A stretch of DNA of 64,000 nucleotides from Phyllostachys edulis (taxonomy: Eukaryota; Streptophyta; Magnoliopsida; Poales; Poaceae): the NCBI GenBank assembly GCA_036346405.1, contig CM070550.1, positions 12,868,115-12,932,114 of the forward strand, written 5' to 3'. The notes beneath the pieces were generated by a model, which did not search any database, had not been told where the DNA came from, and worked only from the letters and a program-made list of their open reading frames with translations. Shown piece after piece: positions 32,640-42,167 of this stretch (the first letter of the stretch is position 1; each line of letters opens with the position of its first letter). The position numbers were made by a program, and so were the translations under genes.

Positions 32640-34600
32640 TTAAACGAAGAGTTGTGGGGTTGAGGCTAGCATGATGAGTAATATATCATCAGCATATTGA
32701 ACTATTGGAATGTCTGATTTCCCTGAAACTTGGATTGGCAGATATAAAAGGCCTCAACGATGAGCTTCATTCACAATTGATTGAAGGAGACCCGTTGCTA
32801 AAACGAAGAGAAGTGGGGACAGGGGACCCCCTGACAAACACCACGCTTACAATGAAAAGACTTGCCTGGAACTCCATTTAAAAGAATAGAAGAAGACCCT
32901 TAATGGAGAATTTGTTTTATCCAATAAATCCACTTGTCATCAAAACCTTTTTGCTGCAAGACTGCTAAGATAGTGGCATGTTCCACAGTGTCAAAAGCCT
33001 TCTGAAAGTCTAATTTGAAAATGATGACCTCCTCTTTGGATTGATGACATTGGTGAAGATATTCAAAGGCTCATACTAGACAGTCTTGTATTGTACAGGA
33101 CTTAACAAAGCCATACTGATTATTGTGCATAAGAGACATAATCCTTTTGGAGCCTATCAGCCAATATCTATGTGAGAAATTTTAAGCAATAATTCAACAA
33201 AGAAATCGACATGTAGTCATTAACATTTTCCCGGGAATTAATTTTTTTTTGCCACCAAAGTGATATGAGAATTATTAATACTATGTAGATTGATGTTTCC
33301 CTCATGGAAATCTTGACAAAGCTTATAAAAGCATAGTACAAAAAACCGGATAAGACCGCCGGTCTGACCAGAAAAAACCGGTACCAGAGCCTGGTCCGGT
33401 CCGGTTTGCTCTTTGGATCATTTGAAAAAAAAGGTGAAAATTATTATTATTAATGCTTGCGCCACTAGGATTTGAACTAACGACCTTTGGCTTCTCCGTG
33501 ATGGAATCAGCCACCTGAACTACATTCGTTGTTGGTCCGAGTGGGACTATGCATCTTTATTACGTTATATTGTTTTGTAGATAACACTAACATGTTGATT
33601 TTTCAATTGATTCTGCAAGCAAATATTAAAATAGTATAACTATTAAGCCGCGGTCCGATCGAAAAAAAACAATGGTTGGACTGGTGAACCGTGAACCGAT
33701 CGTATGAGCGGTTCGCTTGCCGATTCGGTTTTTCACACCATGTATAAAAGTCTTCTTTGACGATGGACCAACATCTCTTAAGAAACAAATCTATTGAAAC
33801 ACCATCTAGGCCAGGTGCTTTGTCAATGGGTAGGTGCTTGACCATAGTATATATTTCCTCTTGAGTAAAAGGTGCAGAAAGTGCCTCTAGTCCGTCTACT
33901 TTTGTGATGAGCTCAGCCAGATTAAAATGCAATTGGAGTTTGGTGGTAACCCCCATTCTGTTCTTGTAAGCATGGCAAAGAATTACAGCCTTTTCAAAAT
34001 GATCAACCAATGTTCGACCATCAGGAGCTGTTAATTGAGTGATGGTATTTCGCCTATAGCTCTCAGTGGTCATTGCATGATTTTTGTGTGTGTGTTTTCG
34101 TCTCCAAACTTCAACCATCTGACTGTACAACGCTGTTTCCAGTATTGTTGCTTATAATACTATAAGCGTAGAACATACTTCTTTATGAAAGCTCTGAAAT
34201 TCCATTCCTGCCTCAACATCGTTATGTGCTCTTCTATTTAATCAAAGAAAGAGATCATCTGATTACAATTTGCAATGAGCCGACTAAGCTGAGAAACATC
34301 CTTGCTCAAGATTTTAAGATACTTTCTTAGAAATTTAAATTTCACTGTCAAACGGCAAGCACCGTCTCCTACCCTGCAAGGGGAATTCCATGCAAATTGG
34401 ACAACCTGTTGAAAACCTGGATGCTCAATCCAAAAATTTTCGAATCTGAAATTATTTCGGCAAGGCCAAGCTGTGCTCTCCCTCCCTGCGGCGAGGCTGG
34501 CTTCGAGAATGTGAATTCGCCGAGGAGATAGACGGCTGGGCCCACCCACCGGCGTCTATGGCCGTCGTTACGGGGCACATCTCCACCCGTCAACTTTGAC
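32640..34600 (-). pseudogene. L1-type LINE fragment (RT ORF), split by a MITE
   Basis: Minus strand, 5' to 3': a segment with FRFENFWIEHPGFQQVV (34430-34470), typical of the region between endonuclease and RT in plant L1 elements. Then follows the RT start with APFTQEEIYTMVKHLPIDKA and PGLDGVSIDLF (about 33900-33790). After the MITE the frame resumes with SISLLNYCLKFL (about 33200), IIFKLDFQKAFDTVEHATIL (about 33040-32980) and ILLNGVPGKSFHCKRGVRQG (about 32880-32820), ending with a degraded LMIYYSS at the catalytic region. Several stops and shifts are present. The endonuclease domain and a poly-A tail were not found. Confidence 0.8.
33332..33742. mobile_element. 411 bp hAT-type MITE
   Basis: Flanked by a perfect 8 bp target duplication, TATAAAAG (33324-33331 and 33743-33750). 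The termini are imperfect inverted repeats: left CATAGTACAAAAAACCGG, right (reverse complement) CATGGTGTGAAAAACCG. Subterminal CCGGTnnGACC phrases occur at both ends. It is inserted in the LINE RT; taking it out with one duplication rejoins the LINE frame. Inside, on the minus strand, is a tRNA-like stretch with A-box TAGTTCAGGTGG and B-box AGTTCAAATCC (33522 to 33468). Confidence 0.9.
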
Positions 34601-34979
34601 GTTGCTAATGAGATATATACGTGGAGGTTACACCGGCGCGTAAAAAAAATTCTACCGTGTAAATTAGAAAACCATATGAGATCATAGATCGTTACTACTA
34701 GACGCACTGTGGAGCGAAATAAGAGCTGGAATAGCCAAATTCAACATAATCATCAATCAATACATGTGTTGATTCATAAATTATAAGTGTTCCATGTAAT
34801 AATATAAGATCATAGAGGTATAGAATGATATCATAAACATAAATATAGATTTTTCACCAAAAAAATCATATACTTAAATCAATATAAATAATATTTATTC
34901 AAAAAACAAAATAATAAATTACTCGAAACTTTGTAAACATAGAAACCATACCACCATAGGCTCTAGGACATATCACTAA
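34601..34979. other. AT-rich intergenic DNA
   Basis: No gene or element end recognised between the LINE fragment and the MITE upstream of the phosphatase gene. Confidence 0.4.
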
Positions 34980-35351
34980 GGCTGCTCCCAGTGTTTCACC
35001 TTGATTGGTATCTTAAGTCTGACATATAGACAAAATGATGATGTGGCACTATAGTTAATAAAGAGAGAGGGTACTCTAGTATCTAATTTGGATATCGGTT
35101 CGGTCTCGAAATCCAACGTATAAAATTTATTGTGATAGATCCCGTGCATTGGAAATATTATGCATGCATTACTTTAGTACATGACACAAATATGCCACAA
35201 TGCTCAAATACTAATAAAGATCATGCATATAATTAAATGAAACAACCTAAGATATTACACTATAAGAAACCATACATTAAAAAAATAGTATTTTAACGCT
35301 CTTCATACATTAAAAAAAACTACACTAAGATACTATCCGTTGGAAGTAGCC
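34980..35351. mobile_element. 372 bp MITE in the PP2C upstream region
   Basis: The left end GGCTGCTCCCAGTG mirrors the right end, whose reverse complement is GGCTACTTCCAACG. The interior is AT-rich and non-coding. The immediate flanks are CTAA and TACG, so a short target duplication (TA or a decayed TAA) is possible but not clean. PIF/Harbinger (Tourist-like) is the likeliest superfamily by end structure. It ends about 300 bp before the phosphatase start codon. Confidence 0.6.
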
Positions 35352-35654
35352 TACGGTTGCGGTTGGCAGCGAGCTTTTCCGGTTCGCTTTTTTGGAAGCA
35401 TGGGTGCGCAACAGCTGTCGCGCTGGGTTCAGCTCGTAAATATCTGCCGCCACTCGCCTGCCCGCCTATCAGGATGCCTCTTGAACTTAACCTAACCCCT
35501 CCTCCAAACAAATCCCAATTTCCATTTCCAATTCCAATTCCAATTCAAAACAGCTCACATAGGTTTTCCGAGAAGAAGAATCAGACGAGGAAGCAAAGCG
35601 CGTGTGGGAGAGGAGGAAAGTTAGGATTTTTTGGTGATCGCTCTGGTGGTGGAT

Positions 35655-38084
35655 ATGTTGAGGGCGTTGGCGGGGTGCTGCGGGCATTGGCCGCCGAGGG
35701 CGGCGGCGGCGGACGGGATGCTGTGGCAGACGGAGCTGCGGCCGCACGCGGCTGGTGAGTTCTCGATGGCGGCCGCGCAGGCGAACCTGGCCATGGAGGA
35801 TCAGGCGCAGGTGCTTGCCTCCCCCGCCTCCACGCTCGTCGGCGTCTACGACGGCCACGGCGGCCCCGACGCCTCCCGCTTCCTCCGTTCCCGTCTCTTC
35901 CCCCATGTCCAACGTACGTATACTATTTGCCTTCTCCTTGGAATATCTTTCTTGTCTTTAGCCGTGCGTGCGATACTAATTTCGTGATCCTTGCGTTCTT
36001 GGCGGTGGTGGCAAAGACAGGTTTCGCGACGGAGCAGGGGGGCATGAGCACGGAGGTGATCCGGAGGGCGTTCGGTGCGGTGGAGGAGGAGTTTCTGCAG
36101 CAGGTGAGGCAGGCGTGGCCGAAGCGGCCGCGAATGGCGGCCGTGGGCTCCTGCTGCCTTCTCGGGGCCATATCCGGGGACACGCTGTACGTGGCCAACC
36201 TCGGCGACTCCCGTGCCGTGCTAGGACGGTGCGTGATCGGGGGAGGGGTGTCCGTCGCCGAGCGGCTCTCTGACGAGCATAACGCGGCGTCCGAGGAGGT
36301 GCGGCGGGAGCTCGCCGCGCTTCACCCGGACGACGGGCAGATCGTGGTGCACACCAGGGGGGCGTGGAGGGTGAAGGGGATAATTCAGGTGAGAACCTCA
36401 TGAGGAAACCCTTCCCTTTGATTAATTCGATGCGTCTCTTTGAGAGATGGGGGGTAAAGATCGCTGCTTGCTGATAAAATTTGCAGGTTTTGGTTGCTCA
36501 TTGGTGTGTTTGCGTTGGAATTTTGGGTTGTTTGTTTGCACATTCAGATATAAATATGATGTAGCAGTTCTTGATGAAATTTCACCAGACATTCGCTGCT
36601 TGCTGATAAAATTAGCAGGTTTTGGTTGCTTATTGGTGTGTTTGCGTTGGAATTTTGGGTAGTTTGTTTGCACATTCAGATATAAATATGATATAGCAGT
36701 TCTTGATGAAATTTCACCAGAGATTCAGAGTTCCCTAATTTACAGTCAAAAGCCATGTAGATCCCAAAACTTGAAATTAACTTATGTACTTGTTCTTCAG
36801 TGGATTTCCAGGTAGCAAGTGAAAGAAATTGCTTCCTTTTGTTGATTGTTCTGCACTTCTGCTGCCTTGGTTTTAGTTAGATTGTTATGCAGTTGACCAT
36901 GTGTAAAAAGTTTAAGATGTCACTATGTCAGAAATGAAAACTAACGCAACTAAAAAGCTTTTCGCCACGTGTAAGAGGTTTAAGATGTCACTATGTCAGA
37001 AATGAAAACTAACACAACGGAAAAGCTTTTCACCACGTTTTTAGGAAACCGGCTGACCATACTTAAGATTTTTTTTCCTCCATTATTTTAGAGTGAATAC
37101 TGAAATGACAAATTTAGCCTTTTATTTCTTAATTTGCAGTGATTCTTCTGCATCCATTCTTGTAGTTACAACTTTGCGTAGTATCTTGGATTCCTTTGAT
37201 TACAACCTATGCATTTGAGCTTTCTCTCTCAGTTATAAGCTACTCTGTTTATTTGCGGAGAGCTAATGAACTTGGACATTGTTTGATAATTAGCTTATCT
37301 TTTTGTAATCAGTTATCAGTTTTCTTAGGAGATTTTTTTTTTCGAAACTCAAGTTATCTTAGGAGAACTTATGATGCTTATTACGAAGTTTCATAGAAGC
37401 AGAGGAAACAGAAGTAACGTGAACTAATATTTGATTGATGTACTGTCAGGTGTCAAGATCCATTGGTGATGTTTACTTGAAGAAACCAGAGTATAGCATG
37501 GACCCCTTGTTTAGGCAAATTGGTCCCCCTATTGCACTGACGAGGCCGGCTCTTAGCGCTGAACCATCAGTTCAAGTTCGCAAACTGAAACCAAATGACC
37601 TGTTTCTGATATTTGCTTCAGACGGTCTTTGGGAGCATCTCAGCGACGACACTGCTGTGCAAATTGTTTTCAAGAATCCAAGAACGGTAAGCTTTGATAT
37701 GTCACATTAACAACATTTGTTATTGCCATCATGAGGGAATTTCTCCACGCATGAATGATCTGTTAGGCAATGAAATAACACCAAGTTTTTGCGAAATAAT
37801 TCGTGCAGGGAATAGCAAACAGATTAGTAAAGGCTGCCTTGAAGGAAGCCACAAGGAAGAGAGAGGTCAGTTTCCGTGATCTGAGGACGATAGAGAGGGG
37901 AGTGAGGCGGCATTTCCACGACGACATCAGCGTCGTTGTGGTCTATCTTGACCGGCACCGCGGGCGCCGTCACACCAGGGTCGTCGACTCGAGCAGCAAC
38001 TGCACCAGTGCCCCCGTCGACATCTACTCCTCCAGCTCTGGCCAATCTGCAGAGCCTCTGCAAGCTTATCGGGGCTCTGGTTAG
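35655..38084 (+). CDS. Protein phosphatase 2C, clade D type
   Basis: Four exons: 35655-35913, 36021-36388, 37450-37686 and 37809-38084. All introns are GT-AG and phases agree, giving 379 aa. Conserved Mg/Mn-dependent phosphatase motifs are intact: VGVYDGHGGPDASRF (DGHGG 66-70), VANLGDSRAVLG, LSDEHN, VSRSIGDVYLKKPE (210-223), FASDGLWEHLSDD (D267, G268) and RRHFHDDISVVVVYLD (D326, D327). The order, GEFSMAAAQAN near the N-terminus and the full-length VKGIIQVSRSIGDVYLKKPE stretch mark plant PP2C clade D, serine/threonine phosphatases known to act on plasma-membrane H+-ATPases opposite SAUR proteins. That role is family knowledge, not shown here. A short N-terminal extension and a non-conserved Ser-rich tail are usual. 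It appears functional. Confidence 0.95.
36461..37036. repeat. Two tandem duplications in PP2C intron 2
   Basis: A 132 bp unit is duplicated (36461-36592 and 36593-36724, both starting TCGCTGCTTGCTGATAAAAT). A separate 68 bp unit is duplicated (36901-36968 and 36969-37036, GTGTAAnAnGTTTAAGATGT). Both pairs differ at few positions, so they are fairly recent. Neither contains coding sequence or a splice site of the gene. Confidence 0.85.
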
Positions 38085-38913
38085 TAGACTGGACAGACTG
38101 CAATGCAAGTTAGACTTATATCTCTGGTTGGTAAATGGTTGAGTTGCAGATCAGTAACAGGAACTGCAGTGGCATCATCGGTAAAACGCGGGATGTACAT
38201 AAATAGTGTGGGTGCGTGGCATTTTGATGTCGAAGAAATCATTTAATTTTTGGCTTATGTAATTGCAGCATTTTTTTTTGTCGATTTTCTGCTTAACCAG
38301 CAGTTAACCCGTGCATTAGTGCATTATAACGGGCAAGTTAAATTAGCACTATCACACTGTAATGTCGTGAGATAGTTAATTACGAACAGAAAGCTAGTGG
38401 AGACTTGAGAATATTGTATGCTAAATTTGCAGATGCACTATTTTCCTCCGGTACGAGTATTTATCAAAAACTTTGCTTTCCTGCAATGACCGGAGTGGGG
38501 TGGGGTGGGGGGTACCTGAAAGCTGAAATTGGATTCCCTGCCCCTGCGCAAACGACACCCAAGTTATCGTTGTAGAGTCCAAAGGTTCAAGCCGGTTTCG
38601 GAGAAGTAAACGCCATACCTACCGGAAGACGTCTTTGTACCAAGCTACAGACCGACAGTCTATGTACGCTTCCTTAGCAAAACACCGCCTCCTCTCTAAG
38701 AAGAAGGGTTACCCAGTGGAAGGCGTCTGTCTGTCTTCATTACTCCAACTCTCCAAGTCGCCTGTGAACCTAGGGGCTATAGACGGAGTCACCGACCAAC
38801 GCCACCTCTAAAACCCCAAACCCCGTACCGCCATCCATTACCCAAACCAAACCAAACCCCAAGCTCCGACCGCACTGAAGTGACCTCACCGAGCCCAGAT
38901 TGCAGCCGCCTCC
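38085..38913. other. Interval between PP2C and SWIB genes
   Basis: The first part is the PP2C 3' UTR and flank. The last few hundred bases, up to the GC-rich start at 38914, form the promoter and 5' UTR of the SWIB gene. A short GGGGTGGGGTGGGG run lies at 38494-38510. No further gene is seen. Confidence 0.5.
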
Positions 38914-41285
38914 ATGCCCACCACCGCGTCGCTCTCCTTCTCCCCGCTCGTCCTCCTCCGCCCCGCCTCTCCCGCCGCCGCCTCCTTCGCCCCGCCGCGC
39001 CGCGCCGCCACCGTGGTGCGCGCAGCGGCCGCCTCGTCCAAGTCTCCGGCTGCGACTGCGGCCCCGAAGAAGAGGGCGGCAACCGGCATCACGAAGCCGC
39101 AGCCCGTGTCCCCGGCGCTGCAGGCGGTGGTGGGCGCCGCGGAGATCCCCCGCACCGAGGCCCTCAAGCGCCTCTGGGCCTACATCAAGCAGCACAACCT
39201 CCAGGTGTCCAGGCAAAACCCCAAACCTATGTCTATATGAGTTGTTTTTTTGGTGTAGTTGATTTGGATGTGAAAAATGAAGTGAGCAAACATAGCTAAG
39301 ATGGGATAGCTTGGCGTTTTATAAACATCGAACTGGAACAAATCTGAGAGTTTCGTTTGGAACAGGTGTCAAATTCTAGTTGACGTAATGTATTACCTCC
39401 GTTTTTTTACTTGTCGATATCTGATAGCGACACGGTCTCCAAAACCAGGGGCGGAGGGAAGGGGGGCTAGCAGGGCCTGCCCCCTGTGACTCATGCAATT
39501 TCTTTAGTAATTAGCCAAGGAGTAAGCCTTGCTTAGTATTGGCCCCTGTCAATCAACTTATGGTATGATCGACATGTTTTTACGGAGCTGAAAAGCTTAA
39601 TTAATGACCAATTAAAACCATTTTATCCACGCTCCAAACAAGGCCTCAAAGTGACACGATCATGATTTGTATTGCATTGCTCAATTCTTTAGTATAGTGA
39701 GCTCTAATCATTTGGTGATATACAGATTTTTTTTTGTAGCAGCTTGTATGATAGGATGTAGCAAATTAGAAAAGCCAATAGCACGATGTTATATTAGTAG
39801 ATGTTGTGATCCATGTTTTTACTACTATAGGCTTCCTGAAGGAGGAATCAATGGCAAAACATGTTTTGAACTATCAATCATGGATCCATCAAAATTAAAA
39901 CAATCTGCTTTCTTTTTTTCATAATGATCAATCTGTAATATCTTACAGAATAGAATAATACCAAATTCATGTCTCTCCTTGGCCCCCCTATGGTCTAATC
40001 CTGGCCCCGCCCTTGTCCAAAACGCACCTTTAATCATTACTTTTTCTAATTATATATTAGCAAAAATTATTAAAAATGTAATGACATGAAAGTATTTTTT
40101 ATGACAAATCTAGTAATATCATTTCCACATGACAAATCCAAATAATTTTGTGTATATTAGTGGTCAAAGTTTTAAAAGGTTGACCACAAACATTCTAAAA
40201 ATGACATCTAAAAAATAATGGAGGGAGTAACATTTTTCTCCAGCTACTGCTGCATTTTCCTGTGTCCCAGATGTAGGAGCCCCCCTATATAATTAGAACG
40301 TCGTTTGCATGTTTAATGACTCTTAGATGAAGTAATCAAGGAGCTTGTATGCCCCATCATGTTGTTGATATGCAAAATTCGGTTCTGGTGATGCATGTAG
40401 ATTTTACCTGCTCTTGTTTGACTCTAGTGCAAATTGTTGTTTGGTGTATGGTAAGAAAAAATTGATGGAGTTTGTGACAATTTGCTCTTACGCATTGCAT
40501 AGCAGATAGCAGTTAGTAGGGTGTATGGAAGATGATCCCATGTGATGGAGCGATGATGCTCTCCATGTGATGAAATGTCTGAGATGCAGGTTTTACTTAA
40601 GTGACATTTGTGGATATGTTTGTTCTTCGTTGAACTGAGTTAATTTCCAGACATTATGTGGCTGAATTGCTTCCATTGTGTATCGACTGAAGGATCATAT
40701 TTTTTTCAAATTCTATATTCTGATTAATAGAGTGCTTGGTTGATTTGATGAGGTCGACTTCGCCCAATCTCTTTGGTATTATATAGTCTTAGCCCCAACG
40801 ATTACAATCCAACTCCACGTCATACATTTTATTAGGACAGATTTTCAGTTCCTCCCTAATATGAAGCTATATTTTAAGGGGATTGGAAAAATAGCAGTGA
40901 GGTCCCTTTCCTCGTCATCTTGGATTGCTTGTGCCCAAATGTTCTAGTAAATTTAGGAATATACTTAGTTATCTTACATATACATTCTTCGTAATTTACG
41001 CTTTAGGAAGTCTATTTCCCAACTTCACTTCTCATTTGCAGAGTACTGCACTTCTCATCTCTTTTTTCCAACTGCAACTTCTCATTATTGGCATGCCCCC
41101 TTTTTTAGTTACTACCAGCATTTCTTCATCAGTTGATGGATTAACATTTTCCTCCTTGTTTCCAGGATCCTGAGGACAAGAAGATCATCGTCTGTGATGA
41201 GAAGCTGAAAGTCCTATTTGCTTGGCGGGAGCGTGTTGGATTCCTTGAGGTCGCCAAGCTTCTCAACCGTCACTTTGTGAAGTGA
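38914..41285 (+). CDS. SWIB/MDM2-domain protein, probably plastid-targeted
   Basis: Two exons, 38914-39204 and 41166-41285 (donor CAG|GTGTCC, acceptor TTTCCAG), joined in phase 0, give 136 aa. Residues 1-45 or so are rich in Ala, Ser, Pro and Arg with no acidic residues, like a transit peptide. Residues 58-136 form the SWIB fold: GITKPQPVSPALQAVVG, EALKRLWAYIKQHNLQ, then DPEDKKIIVCDEKLKVLF and FLEVAKLLNRHFVK. Small plant SWIB proteins of this type are found in plastids and mitochondria and bind DNA or help nucleoid or chromatin organisation; the target compartment here is inferred. The frame is intact. The 1,961 bp intron holds nested MITEs. Confidence 0.93.
39393..40227. mobile_element. Stowaway-like MITE (host of a hAT MITE)
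   Basis: The ends read TTACCTCCGTTTTTT on the left and …AATGGAGGGAG on the right, with TA on both sides (39391-39392 and 40228-40229). This matches Stowaway termini (CTCCCTCCGT, target TA) with some decay at the left tip. Without the inserted hAT element and one duplication it would be about 257 bp, a normal Stowaway length. It lies in the SWIB intron. Confidence 0.7.
39446..40015. mobile_element. 570 bp non-autonomous hAT element
   Basis: Perfect 8 bp target duplication TCCAAAAC (39438-39445 and 40016-40023). Terminal inverted repeats are CAGGGGCGG on the left and CCGCCCTTG on the right (reverse complement CAAGGGCGG). The subterminal regions keep CAGGGCCTGCCCCC and CTTGGCCCCCC. No transposase is present. 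It sits inside a Stowaway-like MITE in the SWIB intron, so it is the younger insertion. Confidence 0.92.
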
Positions 41286-42162
41286 GATGCCTCTGTTATG
41301 CAGTTAAGAGTTAGCCTAGACGGTTTCTAGTGATCTTGAGGTTGCGTAGGTTGGTTTTGGTTTCCCGAGTTAGCTTGACTTTGTAGGGTTCGTTCTATAG
41401 CTCTGTGCAGGCAATGTTAGTGTACCTCTGGCAGTAGTAATTTGGATCTTGTTAACCACTTTATGCTCGTATGGTATGTTTGTACTCAGCTTTGTGTTTA
41501 TTAACAAGCAATGTGTTAGTGTTCTGGGATCTAAGCAGCATGCTGAGTCCACCTCACATTTGCTGTAGTGTATGTGTACCGTTGCTTTTCGTATAATTTT
41601 GGTATATCACATCGCATTGCCTCTATAGACAGTATATATGTATGCATGTGATGCACCACCGCTTCTCGGTGGCGCGTAATGGAGGCCGCCACCTCCTGCC
41701 TCGGGCGGCGGGTCGGCCAGGAGGCACGAGGCAACACGCCAGCACTCAGCCCGTCAGCTGCGGTACTGCTCTCGTGCCATGGATCCGCCGTGTACTGCGT
41801 GTGCGTCATGCATGCGTGACACCGAACCTATGGCCTGCTTGTGCGTCATGGATGCACCAAACATGGAGTCCCACTCAGCTGCTCCGCTCCTGTGGTCCTG
41901 TCAGATCCGACGAGTTTTTTTTCTTAAAAAAAAAAGAAGAACCGGCGAGTTACAAACCGGAAACAGCAAGTGAGCAACCTGGCCCAGGCCCAAGCCTCCA
42001 AGGTTCATCAGGGCTGGATAGATCTGGCTCAATATAAGTTGTGCGAGCTTAGTCCGAAGCTAACTCGGGACCTACGTACATTCACTGTTCGGACTGCGAA
42101 GCCTATTGGGCATTTGGGCTCATCCTGAAGTTCAAAGGCACAACGGAAAACGGACATACTAT
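41286..42162. other. 3' flank of SWIB gene
   Basis: Includes the likely 3' UTR (to about 41600), then unassigned sequence up to the solo LTR target duplication. The GC-rich frames at 41640-42037 are not recognisable and have no supporting features. Confidence 0.4.
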
Positions 42163-42167
42163 AGCAG

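Noticed and set aside
33457..33530. A genuine tRNA gene
   Set aside because: Box A and B matches are present but the T-stem and anticodon arm do not pair as a canonical cloverleaf and there is no terminator context, so it is recorded only as tRNA-like.
35487..36401. Antisense frames over PP2C exons 1 and 2
   Set aside because: Arg/Pro-rich shadows of the phosphatase coding sequence.
38770..39299. Several frames on both strands over SWIB exon 1
   Set aside because: Shadows; only the frame from 38914 joins in phase to the SWIB exon 2.
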